Shown here: piece after piece, positions 11,939-23,004 of the stretch
How positions within the stretch are numbered: position 1 is the stretch's first letter
Layout: every line of letters starts with the position of its first letter
Notes under the pieces: model-generated
What the model saw: only the letters and a program-made list of their open reading frames with translations
Told to the model about the DNA's origin: nothing
The model's database searches: none
Position numbers and translations under genes: made by a program
DNA from: Hexactinellida sp. DTS-2022
Lineage: Eukaryota > Porifera > Hexactinellida
Assembly: GCA_028753945.1 (NCBI GenBank)
Contig: JAPNXP010000007.1
Span: 930,001-994,000 of the forward strand
Direction: 5' to 3'
DNA length: 64,000 bases

Positions 11939-13609
11939 ATGGCAACTAATGCAGCTGAAGCTGATATTTCTGCCGAGTTAGGTGATAAAGATACAATTGG
12001 AGTTGGCCAGTATACGACTTTCACATCCACAAAGACTATGGAACGTAATATATATTGGAGTCGTGAACCAAGTCTCCATTCGACAGAGGGTCAGCCAATG
12101 TTATCACAGAATAATCTCTCTGATTCACCTCCAATTATACTACCTATTCCCAACTGGGATCAGTGTGAACATGAACGTTTTGAGTATTTTTGCGATATAT
12201 ACTTTGCGGTTATAGCTACCTTAGTCCTAGCGACATTGAGACTAACTTTACTCATACCGAGTGATTCAGAACTCTCTTTGTATGATCATCTTTCTAGAAT
12301 TTATGTTGACATCACCTGGCCAGCTGTTATTGTGAATGGAATTGTCATTACTATCGGATACTTATATACTATCACCGTATGGCAAACACAGATAAAAGTT
12401 ATATATCTCTATCCGATTCAAGACCGGTTTGTTGTTTGGCTTAATATAGGTATGTTGGCTTCGATGACATTCATACCAATCAGTGCAATATTATTCAATA
12501 TTTCACTGGATACGATTGTGCCTGGAATTTTCTGCTTCTTCACAGCATTAGCCAGTATATTTCAGTGTACTCACATCATGTATGCTTATGTTTGCAACTA
12601 TTTTGATAGTTTTCATGATGAATCGCATGAAAATTCGAATATTATCGTGTTGTTTTTGCAATTACATTCTGCGCTTGATATTCCGTTGAGACTCATGTTT
12701 GGGTTTATTCTCTCATTTGTTCCAAAAATTGGCAGTATTCTAATGCTCATAGTTTATCTGCTAACATTAACAGCTCCGATTGATTATATTCTTCTCGAGA
12801 AAATATTCATTTACACGAATAGGAAGTCGAAACATGTAGATCGAATTGTTCAATATTTGCTGCATTTTAAGAGAAAGTTGAGTATTGAAAGATTCGTCCA
12901 CTTCACAGATGGAGTTGTAGTGTTGTTGATTGGGATTCTCTTGATTGATTTAATGGTGGATATGAGCCGTCAAGCCATAAGTCTACTGACATTCACATAC
13001 AATATTACAACTGGAAATTTGCTTCCAGAATTAATCCTCCATATAGATAAAAACCATTTCTATAGCTTTGTTTGGGGTATCATAGTGATCTATTCGTTTT
13101 GGCTGGTTAGCTATCACATGTATTTCCGGGTCAAAATAATAAATAGAGTCATTATTTTTCTGAAATTTTTCGCGCTTTTCTTTGCCTCCTTTATCCCATT
13201 GTGCGCTTTCCTACTAACTGAATATGCAAAAATGGAAACTTACGATGGGTTGCATACAGCCATTGTAATTTCATTCTCTTTGGTTACATGGATTGGAATC
13301 CTGCAATTAATTATATGGATTTACATGAAATACTATGCAAAAGCGCTGAAGCTTGCCCAAGCCATTAGTTATGTCCATGATTTTAGAATGCTGCTTTTGA
13401 TAATCAATATTCCTCTTCTATCATTTATACTTTTGATAATAGAACTGATTGATGTTAATAGCCTTGATTTGGTCAAGATATTTATTATATTTATGGTTAC
13501 AGTTCCAATTACAGCTGTGGTTGAAACACTGCCGGATATCCATCGCTTCCTTGGAAAATGTTACAGTGCTTACAGTGATCGTGTAGTGGGAAGTTTCTAT
13601 AGAAGGTAA
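11939..13609 (+). CDS. multi-pass membrane protein, family not recognised
   Basis: A 556-residue intronless open frame. Residues 1-80 are polar and probably cytosolic (acidic start, Ser/Thr-rich, then a Pro-rich PPIILPIPNW). After that come about 10-12 hydrophobic segments, roughly at 85-106, 126-148, 164-188, 192-218, 250-283, 322-344, 373-394, 402-424, 440-462, 480-500 and 506-528. Loops are short and carry basic patches (NRKSKHVDR near 295; LHFKRKLSIERF near 310). No signal peptide and no catalytic motif is evident. I cannot assign it to a transporter or receptor family. It is single-exon like the two transporter-like genes downstream and similar in layout (polar N terminus, then many spans), but I see no clear sequence match. 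The start is the first in-frame ATG after an AT-rich leader (catcATGG, a fair Kozak context). The coding call is strong; the function is unknown. Confidence 0.8.
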   Translation: MATNAAEADISAELGDKDTIGVGQYTTFTSTKTMERNIYWSREPSLHSTEGQPMLSQNNLSDSPPIILPIPNWDQCEHERFEYFCDIYFAVIATLVLATLRLTLLIPSDSELSLYDHLSRIYVDITWPAVIVNGIVITIGYLYTITVWQTQIKVIYLYPIQDRFVVWLNIGMLASMTFIPISAILFNISLDTIVPGIFCFFTALASIFQCTHIMYAYVCNYFDSFHDESHENSNIIVLFLQLHSALDIPLRLMFGFILSFVPKIGSILMLIVYLLTLTAPIDYILLEKIFIYTNRKSKHVDRIVQYLLHFKRKLSIERFVHFTDGVVVLLIGILLIDLMVDMSRQAISLLTFTYNITTGNLLPELILHIDKNHFYSFVWGIIVIYSFWLVSYHMYFRVKIINRVIIFLKFFALFFASFIPLCAFLLTEYAKMETYDGLHTAIVISFSLVTWIGILQLIIWIYMKYYAKALKLAQAISYVHDFRMLLLIINIPLLSFILLIIELIDVNSLDLVKIFIIFMVTVPITAVVETLPDIHRFLGKCYSAYSDRVVGSFYRR

Positions 13610-14065
13610 ATCCTGGTTGAACTATTCAGTATATTAATATAGTGTTGCTCGATAGCTTTAATATATTTCAGTATTTAGCGATATATTTATGTTATTATAG
13701 TTTGTTTTCGCCTATTTATACCATTTCTAATTAATTAATTAATGTTGTCAAAACTTGTTTATCAATGAACTAGTAAATTAATATTTTTTGAAGCCCACCA
13801 TGCAAGATACAACAAAGTTGCATGCAACTAGATAACATACACAGGATAACTTGTTGTATGAAATAGAACTGTTTACATGCAGCAAGTTTAATTCAACGAA
13901 GTTGCATGTAAACTCAAAGTACACGATGTAACTTTGATGTATTAAACAAAGTTCGTATATTGGTAATGGTGAATTAATTAGTTCAGAGATTATAAAATTA
14001 AAGCTAAAGAGAATTAAATAATTTCCCCATCAACCTCATCTATTTGGTTCTGACACATCAATGTT

Positions 14066-14206
14066 CTTAAAGCCCACCATATATGATGCAACTGTCGCAC
14101 CGTGTATGTTTAATTTTTCATGCAAAATTGTTTTTTGTAACAAAGTTGTACCATGCATGTTGAATTTTTCATGCAACAATGTCGAATCGTGTATAGCGGG
14201 CTTAAG
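14066..14206. mobile_element. 'ttaaagcccaccat' MITE
   Basis: The ends cttaaagcccacc and gcgggcttaag are inverted repeats. The interior alternates gcaac/gttgc palindromes. Related copies lie at about 13793-13965 and 55998-56102 (tgcaacaatgttgc, accatatacgatgc). Confidence 0.65.
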
Positions 14207-14234
14207 ACATAGTTGAATTGTATAATATCTAAAT

Positions 14235-14347
14235 CAGCGATTCTCAACCTATTCCTCCGTTGACCCCCTATAGTAAATATTTGACATCCTGTGGACCCCT
14301 CCGATTGACCGTAATAGATCTTGTGGACCCCAGGTTGGTAACCACTG
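14235..14347. mobile_element. hAT MITE, 'ggttgggaaccactg' family
   Basis: Starts cagcgattctcaacc and ends ggttggtaaccactg, with atctaaat/ttctaaat flanks (7 of 8 match). Relatives at 39530-39675 and 52003-52105 share the tggaccccta interior. Confidence 0.7.
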
Positions 14348-15061
14348 TTCTAAATGGAACTTAAGGATGTACAAATAAAATAGGCCCCATCTGATGTGAT
14401 AATAAAATAATAAACTATCAAGCAGTTGTTTTGAAGTAAATTATTTAAGTAGAACAGCCAAAAATATATAATTAATAATTAAAATACTAAATAAGCTGTG
14501 TAAAACACTTGTATGCGATGTGATGCGATGCAAGTAATTGGTTTACAGCTCTAATGCGGTATGAGATAACATTTGCAGTGAACAATTGCTGGAAACATTT
14601 GTAATGCGTTGTGCGCTGGAATTGCTGCTTTCTTGCTAAAAGATGCTTTGAAGAGCGCACTGCATTGGCTGTGTAAAGAGATTATTTAATTAATAACTTA
14701 CTCTAAATTAAATTAAAAGGGATTGTACCTCAGTGATGAGGACTCACCCACAAACTTTTGTAAGATTTGTTGAAAGTAGTTACTTGAATCTGAATGCTTT
14801 GAAATTAATTTACTCTTTGTATTAAATATTATAATTAAGGGTTGCTTAGATTGTATATACAAACTTAATGCATGTTTAAGTATAAAGAATACAATATCAA
14901 GTTTCATTGAATTCATGTCGCAAACTTAAATAATATTTCTTACTCTGTGTACTAGTAGATTCTATTAGATAAACTTAAAACCAACCATATTATTAAACTC
15001 AGCATAGTTTAAAAAAACTAAAAAAATTGTTAATTAATTCAATTTGCTAATATTGCTAAAA

Positions 15062-15118
15062 GTTAACATCCTCAAGTAGGATGGTGGGCAACTCCTCTAT
15101 TCCGGGGTATGAGCCCAT
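15062..15118 (-). repeat. 57-nt conserved core, copy 5
   Basis: Differs from copies 1-4 by one base in the core (GAC to GAG, Asp to Glu). The frame stops two codons after the core. The flanks have diverged far more than the core. Confidence 0.75.
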
Positions 15119-15321
15119 TTTATAATATAAAATAAAGTTCAGCCATATCATTATTATTAGTGTCCTTCTCCTTGTAAAAGAAAACCCCCACAGACGGGAT
15201 ACGAGTGTGCTTCTGGTTGCACAGGCCACACCCAATTTTAAATTTTAAATCATAGCATTCTATAATGTATAGAATGCTATGGTTAAATATAATTTAGAAA
15301 TTCAAATTCCATGTCATCTTA

Positions 15322-15930
15322 TCTATCTATATTAAAAGCACAATTTTTGTTTTGTGTGTGAGTGTGTGTGTGTGTGTGAGTGTCAAATTGTGTGGAAGTG
15401 ATCCGAGACCAAAGGGCTCGTTTTTAATAATACGAGTCCTTCGGCCCCGGTCGCTTGGCGACCTTTGTAATAACTAATAAGAATTGTAAGAGCTGAATCA
15501 AATTAGTTCCTAAGTGACGTCATAATCCCAAAAATCGGTATGTGTCTCATTGTATGTTGTCTTATCATCTAAACGAGCCCTTCGGTCTCGGTCGCTTTGC
15601 GACAGATCGGTGCTACGCACCTGAAGTTAACGGCCGCTGTGCGGCCTTACTCCTCACATTTTCTACATAGGAAATGGTAGAAAGGGACGTTATGATTTTG
15701 AATTTTTCATTAATTTGTGTAAACAACAACAACAACAAATATTAATATGAGAAATTTAAAAACGCGAAATTCGTGTTCAGCATACTTGTTTACCTATCAT
15801 AACATTTGGAAGTTAGTTTCTATCTCATATATAAATGCGGTTTTTATTCCCCCATCACTTTAATACAATCCGGACAAACAAACAAACACACAAACAAACA
15901 ACAATCGAGATTTAATAATACGTATAGATG
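15322..15930. mobile_element. Helentron-like non-autonomous element
   Basis: The left end (ctatctatattaaaagcac plus a GT-rich run) and the right end (acaatcgagatttaataata preceded by a CA-rich run) are loosely inverted. The interior contains parts of the hairpin module (15405-15470 and 15573-15646) and the caacaacaacaaatatt phrase. Subterminal inverted repeats with microsatellite-like GT/CA stretches are typical of Helentron/DINE-like elements, but no helicase is present, so this is an inference. Confidence 0.5.
15573..15646 (+). repeat. multi-hairpin module
   Basis: Consecutive small stem-loops: cgag-ctcg with a cccttcggt loop, gtcgc-gcgac, ggtgc-gcacc and ggccgc-gcggcc, followed by a fifth (tctacataggaaatggtaga). 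Confidence 0.7.
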
Positions 15931-16146
15931 TGGACGAATCGAATAAAAACTGAAAGAGTTAAACCTAAATATGTGCCTTTACAACGTCATAATCCCGTTA
16001 TTTTGTTTAGAAAACCAATAGATCGATGTCAGCGTGTAAAATTACCCCTGCAGGCCTGCATGCAAATTTTCAGATTTCTAGAGCATATGGGATTTCCTAT
16101 TAATTCTGGACAAACAAACACACAACTTTTGTGCTTAAATACGTAG
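15928..16146. repeat. Helentron-end relative (reverse orientation)
   Basis: Shares gatcgatgtcagcgtg, aaaattacccctg and ggacaaacaaac phrases with 18823-18960, 19390-19505, 24003-24480 and 43380-43500. The open frame here (72 codons) is part of the repeat and is not considered a gene. Confidence 0.55.
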
Positions 16147-16477
16147 TAGTCTAGTAGATAATAAATAATAATTTGAATACCAATATGTATATATTTTGCA
16201 ATATACTATCCGAAATCCAAAGAAAACACAGTATACTACCTAAATACTTGTTAGAGACTTATTACTGTGCCGACTATTCTATAGTATATAGTGACCCAGT
16301 ATTGAAATTACTACTGCCTTGGTTAGTTATTATTTTTGTAATTCCAATGTAATAGAAAAATATTTATGATTTTTTCCCACTTTTACACGAAAAATATTTT
16401 GAAATCTGTTCGGACTAGCGTTCGGATTAGCGGGTGTACTTTAATTAATTATTTTAAATATCATACCTGTACCCATG

Positions 16478-17255
16478 GCTTACTATATATACGGCTGTGT
16501 ATGTTCCCGACTTGGCCTTCAAACAAGAAGGCCAGTTTTAAATTTAATTCAAAGCTAAACCATGCCTTCTATTGTAGTTTATTGGATTGTATATGGGGTA
16601 ATCAACCATTGTGAATCCATTGGAACCACTTTTGAGAATCTCAGATTTGGGGTTAAGCTATTTAGGCGCCATTTAATGATGACGGTAACAATTTTTGGTA
16701 AAATAAAATAAAATTCAAATATCAGAAATTTCAGTTACTTCCTACTTTCTAATAATTATATAATAGGAATACTAAAATAGGGATATATTTCATACCCCAA
16801 AGGCTACTAAATCACAAAATAGCGACATTCTAAAAAATTTTAAAATTATTTAAGCAACCACATGCTAAAATACAAGTATTATCCGGATTACAACTTACTA
16901 TTTTCGTCCATAAAACGTATTAATTGCTGGTTTATATATATTCATTCTCATTATATATTCGGAAAATGTATTCTAAGTATATTAGCAAATTATTTTCATT
17001 TTCTTGTAGTTCTTTAGACTCGAATTGTATATTTTTGTATATTAGTGGTGTCATCATTAAATGGCGCCTAAATAGCTTAACCACAAATCTGAGATTCTAA
17101 AAAGTGGTTCCAATGGATTCACAATGGTTAATTACCCCATATACAATCCAATAAACTACAATAGAAGGCATGGTTTAGCTTTGAATTAAATTTAAAACTG
17201 GCCTTCTTGTTTGAAGGCCAAGTCGGGAACATACACAGCCGTATATATAGTAAGC
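16478..17255. mobile_element. 778-bp foldback element
   Basis: 206-bp arms (16478-16683 and 17050-17255) pair with a constant coordinate sum of 33733, so there is no net length change. Ends are gcttactatatatacggctg and its complement. The arm sequence (atggggtaatcaaccattg, aggcgccatttaatg) is a diverged version of 5248-5466 in the giant palindrome, so both belong to one family. Short frames inside are repeat sequence. Confidence 0.8.
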
Positions 17256-17468
17256 TGTGGGACCAAAAATTTGGGTGGGGAAGGAGCACACTCCCATTCC
17301 ATCTGTGAGGGATTTTATATTTTGTTCTTGGAGCCATTGACAAATAAAATATTTAGTTTTAATAGGAGAGCAATTGAAAAGCGCTGCATTTGGGAATCAA
17401 ACGATCAATGTTGTTGTGTAAGCAAAAAAATAGTATTAAAATGTTATGTATTATCTTTTATATTATAA

Positions 17469-17525
17469 ATGGGCTCATACCCCGGTATAGAGGATTTGCC
17501 CACCACCCTACTTGAGGATGTTAAC
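17469..17525 (+). repeat. 57-nt conserved core, copy 6
   Basis: Differs from copies 1-4 at three sites: GGA to GGT and GAC to GAT (synonymous in the core frame) and ATC to ACC (Ile to Thr). It stops at TAA directly after GTTAACTTT. Confidence 0.75.
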
Positions 17526-17797
17526 TTTTAACATGAGACTTAGCAGATGTATCTTGTTCTGTAATTTAAAAGTAGTACATTTATCTCTGCTACATAATTT
17601 AATTAACTGGTTGGATTTAAATATACTAGAAACTTGATATCCTAAAATGAAATATACTAGAAATATGAGATTTTGATATTCAGTCAGTTTACAATAGCCA
17701 ATGGTGAACAGCCAGTATTTCATCGTAAAAGATAGATACACACTACTTGGGTTCATCCATTTGAAATGTGATGCTAAAGATTATAAATTGTAACAAT

Positions 17798-17870
17798 ACG
17801 AGCCCTTCGGTTTCGGTCGCTTTGCGACTGTTCGGCGCTTCACGCTTCAATTGACGGCCATTGCGCGGCC
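17798..17870 (+). repeat. multi-hairpin module
   Basis: The gtcgctttgcgac stem-loop is intact; the third and fourth stems are partly degraded. It lies inside dispersed repeat copy A. Confidence 0.65.
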
Positions 17871-17940
17871 TTACTACGCCTTGAAACTAAAAACCATTTA
17901 GAATTATACTTATTTGTGGTGATTAAATATATTCCTCATA

Positions 17941-18995
17941 AAGTTCCCTTAATAAGAATGTTACACAATTAATTTGTTTGGTAAATTCAAATTATCTCAT
18001 TAGTAGCTCTTTTTGGACACATTTTTGAACCTCTTTAATGTTAGAAAGGAACAATAAATGGTGCCCGAATATTCAATATATGCATTCGATAGAGAATTTA
18101 ATTTTACACCTTTTCACAGTGCACGAATTTTTAAATTGGGTTTCGTTAGTGCCACAATAGAGTTACAAATTTCCTTTGTTTACTAACACTTCAGTTCAAT
18201 TGAAAGTGTTAAATCTAATTCTATTGTTTCAACTTGTGATTATTATATTGATTCAACTTGTGAGATCGAGTAGGGCTTCTATTTCCATATTATCTATACA
18301 ATATTAATGAATGGCATTAAACTCAAGATGGTTTAAGATAGAAACAAACTTCCGATTTACCAATTGTTCCTTGTAGCTCGTGACCACTTGACAAATGTGT
18401 CATAGCACCCTGACGTGATGGTGACATAGCGAAAAAATCCAAAATTGCAGCTGTGCCGACAGCATTTTCCTTGGAGGCACTATTCAATTTACCAATCAGT
18501 AGCCACCAAAAGATAGTGCCTCTAAAACAGGGATTCTTAAACTGGGGGGCGCCCCCCCTAGGGGGGCGTAAAGGCATTGTAGGAGGGGCGTAATACCCTT
18601 AGAAAAAGCAAACTCATCAACCAAGGGGGGCATGGGGTGAAAAAGTTTAAGAACCCTGGCTCTAAAGGAATATGCGTCGGCACAGCTGCAATTTTAGATT
18701 TTTTTTACTCAATCAAATTGCAGCCTCAGAAAATATTTCTTTCATGTACAGTCTATTTATACTAATTGAATGAAGTGTAGCAAATCCATACTAACAAAAC
18801 ATCGAATTAATTGGCCAACATATTTTGTCACCTTTGGATGAAAATGCGAATATTTCTCTTCAAAAACCAATAGATCGTTGTCACAGTACAAAATTACCCC
18901 TGTATACAAATTTTCAGCTTTCTGGGACTCGTAGTCTTTCCAATTAATCCTGGACAAACAAACCCACACATCCACAACAATTGTGTTTTAAATAT
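17941..18995. other. intergenic with a nested MITE pair
   Basis: About 18434-18705 is an inverted repeat (caaaattgcagctgtgccga against its complement near 18675-18700) holding the hAT element 18528-18658. About 18823-18960 is a Helentron-end relative. Nothing else recognised. Confidence 0.5.
18528..18658. mobile_element. hAT MITE, 'cagggattcttaaactgggg' type
   Basis: The left end cagggattcttaaactgg is the complement of the right end (agtttaagaaccctg). Flanks cctctaaa and gctctaaa match at 7 of 8. G/C homopolymer runs inside are typical of this MITE type. Confidence 0.75.
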
Positions 18996-19085
18996 ACGAG
19001 CCCTTCGGTCTCGGTCGCTTCGCGACCTTGGTTCGTTCGTGGTAGACACTACGTAATGCAATTAATTAACGGCTGCTTTTCAGCC
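18996..19085 (+). repeat. multi-hairpin module, variant
   Basis: The second stem keeps gtcgc-gcgac with loop ttc. The last stem reads ggctg-cagcc in place of ggccg-cggcc, a paired change. Confidence 0.65.
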
Positions 19086-19738
19086 TTACCCACTGTGACT
19101 CCGTGAGGTGGAAAATAGAATAGAGAAAAAGATTTGTCTAGTTCAAATAAGAATTATATGAACACTTATGCATATCTGTATGCTATTAATAAATCACTAA
19201 TAGAATTAACTAAACTGAAATCATGCAGGTGGAGTCAGCATGTAATCACCAAACCTCAATATGTGCAGTGAATTCAAAGAAACATGCAATATAATCTATT
19301 TTAGAATGTCCAATTAATTTCCAAGTTATGTAATAAACACATAAATCGGTATACGTGTGTCTCATTTCATGTTGTCTGCCATCGAAAATTGTGGGCGAAT
19401 CAGATAAAAACTGAGACATTCCCAAATATGTGCCTTTATGACATCATAATCCCGTTATTTCGTTTAGAAACCCAATAGATCGTGTCAACGTGTAAAATTA
19501 CCCATGCATTCATTTCAGTCCTAGATTTTAATACCGTGAAATCCATAATCCAACCGAATCCCGGACCCTCTGACTATAAGTGTAAATTATATAACTCGCT
19601 GACCCATACACTTTACATCCATATTAAGAACTGTATTGCAGACATTCTGTATGCAGAGTAATATGATAGTTTACAATACTATTCTTAGTAGTATAGTAAA
19701 ATAAGTTTAACCCCATTTTAATGAATGAAATCTCTATA
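19086..19738. other. intergenic upstream of transporter-like gene 1
   Basis: Holds a Helentron-end relative (about 19390-19505). The last ~110 bases (tgcagagtaatatgatagtt) are shared with the same place before gene 2 (30331-30441), so the duplication includes at least this much of the 5' flank. Confidence 0.55.
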
Positions 19739-21697
19739 ATGGCTGAAGATGATTTGGATGAAACAAGGTCTTTGCTTAATTCAACAGATGATCTATTGAT
19801 TAGGACTCGCAGAGAAGATTCTGTGCCATACAGTTGGAATACATTCAAGCCGTTTCTATTTTTCGGACAAAGAATTCCCAAGTTACATCGTCCAGGTTTG
19901 TATCTACATCTTTTTATTTTAGTTCTTCAGTACTTTTTCTTCATTAATACTCAGGTAATTATTGACCTAGTTTTACAAAGGAGTTTCTACTGGGTTTTTA
20001 AAAATGATTTCGCATCTCCTCTCCTTTCTTCTGTATCCTACCTGATTATTCCATTTATCGTATATTTCTGTGATCGCCAGATGATAAGCAGGTATAGATT
20101 AGTACTGAGTTCTCTCGTAATGGCATCTGTAGCAAGTTGTATTCTTCTAATATTGCTCTTACTTCAACACTTTGAAAAATATAATGTTGATAACTTAACA
20201 ACTCATACTCCCAACAATACTAGTATAGGTTTGGTGCTGGGAATCTTCATTGGGGTAGAATATATCTATTGCGTATTGGGCTTTATCTTATTCTCGGTTA
20301 GTTATGCACTGTCTTATCCATTTTCAATTGCATTCGGGTTAGATTTACTTCATGGAACACATTCAGAGACACTGCTTCTTTATTTTCCTTTGTTTTACAT
20401 ATCAAAAAATGTCGGAGCACTTTTTGCTTATCTTGTATACGCTCGGATTGAGGAGGAAGATACCTATATTCACTGTGCAGTTACTACTGTTATTATCCTC
20501 CTTGCATTATTTTTAACTATGTGTGGAAGGTGCCTTGGGTACTTTAAGGACTCTGCGATTGTTGCAAACAATTTTTCATTCAAAAAGGGAATAAATTTAT
20601 TATTTGCTGCTTTAAAATTTAAAATTTTCAAGCACAATAAGACTGAATTCAAAAAATTAATGCTATTTACTGCTAGAAAAAGACAATATGAAGATCCTCA
20701 AAGTTTAGTTGATAGAACCTTAGCGATGGTTAAAATAAATCTCACTTTATTCCTACTAATTCCATTGCTTGGCGCATATCAAGTACTCTATCAACTTTTC
20801 CCTGAACAAGCGTATTTATTAAATTTCTTACTAAAACCAATAACTCATTCTACTAACGTAGGTTATTACTGTAAGAGTGATGCTTACTTCCTCTCCTATT
20901 GGTTTATTAACCCTTTGACGATTGTTTTGTTTGTTCCACTCGTTGAATATATATTCAATGATATCGTATTCGACTTTTGGAGGTGCGATATGCCATGTTG
21001 GGTCAGGTGTATTTCTTTTGGAATAAAATTTATCAGAACTAATTGCGTTCACCCTTTTCGCAAGAGACTGCACAAATACCTTGCATCAGTGGATCCCATT
21101 TTGAAAAGGATTTTCTGGGGCTTACCATTTGGATTACTTAGCGCGCTGTGCGCTCTTTTTGTTGAGATAATTCGAATCAAATTTCCAGTTGAACTTAAGT
21201 GTGGTGTGGGCGAATATTATTTCTCATCACTAGTTCCCCTCATATCTCAAACCCCTCAGTACTTCTACTCTGGTCTGTTAGAAGCGATCTCCACTATTGG
21301 ATTACTACAGTACGTGTATTATTTGTGTAGTTTTCATTTCAAAAACTCATTAAAGGGGTTCTTCTTCTCGTTATTCTACTTCTATTATGGAGTTGCGGGA
21401 GTTATTTCGAATGCCTTCAACTTTTCATTGGATCAAATTTGTGCCAATAATTGCAATCTTAATTTCACTTCAGATACTGACATATCCTACAGTTCTAATG
21501 GTGCTAATTACTGGTGCTTGGTTATAAATACGGATTGTCCGACTTCTGTTATGCCCAACGCTTGGGCTATTTGGGTGATTGTAATCCTGATTTATTTGGT
21601 GATGATACCGATGTTCTACATCTTCTCACACTGGAATCATTGGAGTTCAATTCGTAGAGAAAGGAATGAACGTGAAATGTGTAGTGAAACTTTGTAG
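19739..21697 (+). CDS. transporter-like membrane protein 1 (divergent POT/SLC15-like)
   Basis: A 652-residue intronless frame. I start at the second in-frame ATG because it aligns with the only possible start of the paralogue at 30442; the upstream ATG at 19721 is out of frame there. The polar N terminus (1-50) is followed by about 12 hydrophobic spans. Residues 199-233 (FGLDLLHGTHSE then LYFPLFYISKNVGAL) resemble the conserved block of proton-dependent oligopeptide transporters, and 508-560 (GLLEAIST, then LKGFFFSLFYF) resemble their late spans. The first-span ExxER proton-coupling motif of that family is absent: the aligned stretch is VLQYFFFIN. Substrate and direction cannot be inferred. 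Candidate AATAAA at 22191. The family call is by eye and moderate; another major-facilitator-like family is possible. Confidence 0.75.
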   Translation: MAEDDLDETRSLLNSTDDLLIRTRREDSVPYSWNTFKPFLFFGQRIPKLHRPGLYLHLFILVLQYFFFINTQVIIDLVLQRSFYWVFKNDFASPLLSSVSYLIIPFIVYFCDRQMISRYRLVLSSLVMASVASCILLILLLLQHFEKYNVDNLTTHTPNNTSIGLVLGIFIGVEYIYCVLGFILFSVSYALSYPFSIAFGLDLLHGTHSETLLLYFPLFYISKNVGALFAYLVYARIEEEDTYIHCAVTTVIILLALFLTMCGRCLGYFKDSAIVANNFSFKKGINLLFAALKFKIFKHNKTEFKKLMLFTARKRQYEDPQSLVDRTLAMVKINLTLFLLIPLLGAYQVLYQLFPEQAYLLNFLLKPITHSTNVGYYCKSDAYFLSYWFINPLTIVLFVPLVEYIFNDIVFDFWRCDMPCWVRCISFGIKFIRTNCVHPFRKRLHKYLASVDPILKRIFWGLPFGLLSALCALFVEIIRIKFPVELKCGVGEYYFSSLVPLISQTPQYFYSGLLEAISTIGLLQYVYYLCSFHFKNSLKGFFFSLFYFYYGVAGVISNAFNFSLDQICANNCNLNFTSDTDISYSSNGANYWCLVINTDCPTSVMPNAWAIWVIVILIYLVMIPMFYIFSHWNHWSSIRRERNEREMCSETL

Positions 21698-22345
21698 GAT
21701 TGTCGATAATATTTAAATTCTTAACTTTATTGAACTTGGATATTGCAAAATTGCAAATTATTATTGTTATACTTTAACAGGTTGTATTTGTTGTTATTTT
21801 ACCTTGATTTAAATGTATGCTTGTTTTGTGATAATTACAGATATTAATATGTATGAGTCTCTAAAATATTGTTCTCCAGATTGATGGTGAACCTAATTAT
21901 ATAACATTACTATTATACACTTTACGTACAGCAAAATTCCCGAAATTAACACCTATTTCCATATGTCACACTTTCTGTCTCAAATCGGTTAATCTCCCGT
22001 CCCTTCCCAATACATATATGAAGCATTTAGGTTAGGGACGGATCAAGATTTTAAAAGAGGAACAGGAGCGAGTGTGGAGAGCCAAGTTATGGAGGTCTGG
22101 CGTCGAAAGCCCCCTTAAAAACCTATTAAATATACTCTATCTACACTGATTCTACAGAATAGTTATCCAATTGTATGATTTAATTCAATTAATAAACTCA
22201 ATAATATTATTTCACAATTGACACTCAGTTTATTGGCTTGCAACAATATACGTTCGCTGATTAGCATATATTTATTTGAGGGCCCTAATTACTTTCCTGG
22301 TATTCCATTGAGATACGTAGATCGGAAGATTGGGTGCTTTATACG
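21698..22345. other. 3' flank of transporter-like gene 1
   Basis: Matches 32392-33240 at roughly 90% by eye and shares the polyadenylation-like AATAAA (22191-22196; 33075-33080). It holds a degraded hAT-like piece (gaggaacaggagcgagtgtg) in both copies. The match ends at gggtgctttatac. Confidence 0.65.
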
Positions 22346-23004
22346 AGGCGCATGCATTAGTCAGAATTTGTAAGTTGTCATTAGTTAGAATATGAACACT
22401 GGCGTTAGTCAGAATGGCTTTTTCGGTAAGTTGGTGTTAGTCAGAATGAGTTTTCACTAAGTTGGTGTTAGTCAGAATGGGTTTTCACTAAGTTGGTGTT
22501 AGTCAGAATGAGTTTTCACTAAGTTGGTGTTAGTCAGAATGGGTTTTCACTAAGTTGGTGTTAGTCAGAATGAGTTTTCAGTAAGTTTGCGTTAGTTAGA
22601 ATGCGTTTTCAGTAAGTTGGCGTTAGTCAGAATGGATTTAGGATGTTGAAGTTAGTCAAATCATTAATAAATTTCACTCTTATATGTTCGAAATTTATTG
22701 GGATTTCAAAGAAATTCGTTCTACAAGCCGACAATTTGTAACGATCATATATATTCAAACAAAACCTTTGACTTACATTCATGATCATTGTGGGGAATCT
22801 GTTAAATTTGACTAACGTCAACATCCTAAAATCCATTCTGACTAACGCCGACTTATTGAAAACCCATTCTGACTAACGCCAACTTACTGAAAACCCATTC
22901 TGACTAACGCCAACTTAGTGAAAACTCATTCTGACTAACGCCAACTTAACGAAAAAGCAATTCTAACTAATGAGAACTTACAAATTCTGACTAATGCAGC
23001 GCCC
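22346..23004. mobile_element. foldback element with 31-bp tandem repeats in its arms
   Basis: Ends gcattagtcagaatttgtaag and its complement. The left arm carries about seven copies of a 31-bp unit (gttggtgttagtcagaatga...); unit starts at 22430, 22461, 22492, 22523, 22554, 22585 and 22616 are exactly 31 apart. The right arm (about 22833-22955) carries about four inverted copies. The loop is 22660-22810. No gene. Confidence 0.85.

Larger units (their letters stand above)
13610..15321. other. intergenic, MITE-rich
   Basis: No gene. It holds a gcaac-palindrome repeat (about 13793-13965), the elements at 14066-14206 and 14235-14347, a tgatgcgatgc/tgcattgc-rich patch (14510-14680), and a core copy at 15062-15118. 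Confidence 0.55.
16180..17940. repeat. long dispersed repeat, copy A
   Basis: Matches about 25465-27640 in the same orientation: tgccgactattctatagt, gggaccaaaaatttgggtgg, the core, and a hairpin module in the same order. Copy A carries the foldback 16478-17255 that copy B lacks; copy B carries the hAT element 26552-27215 that copy A lacks. Confidence 0.75.

Noticed and set aside
22399-22955. CRISPR-like array
   Set aside because: The 31-bp units are contiguous with no unique spacers, they occur in inverted arms, and the genome is eukaryotic.
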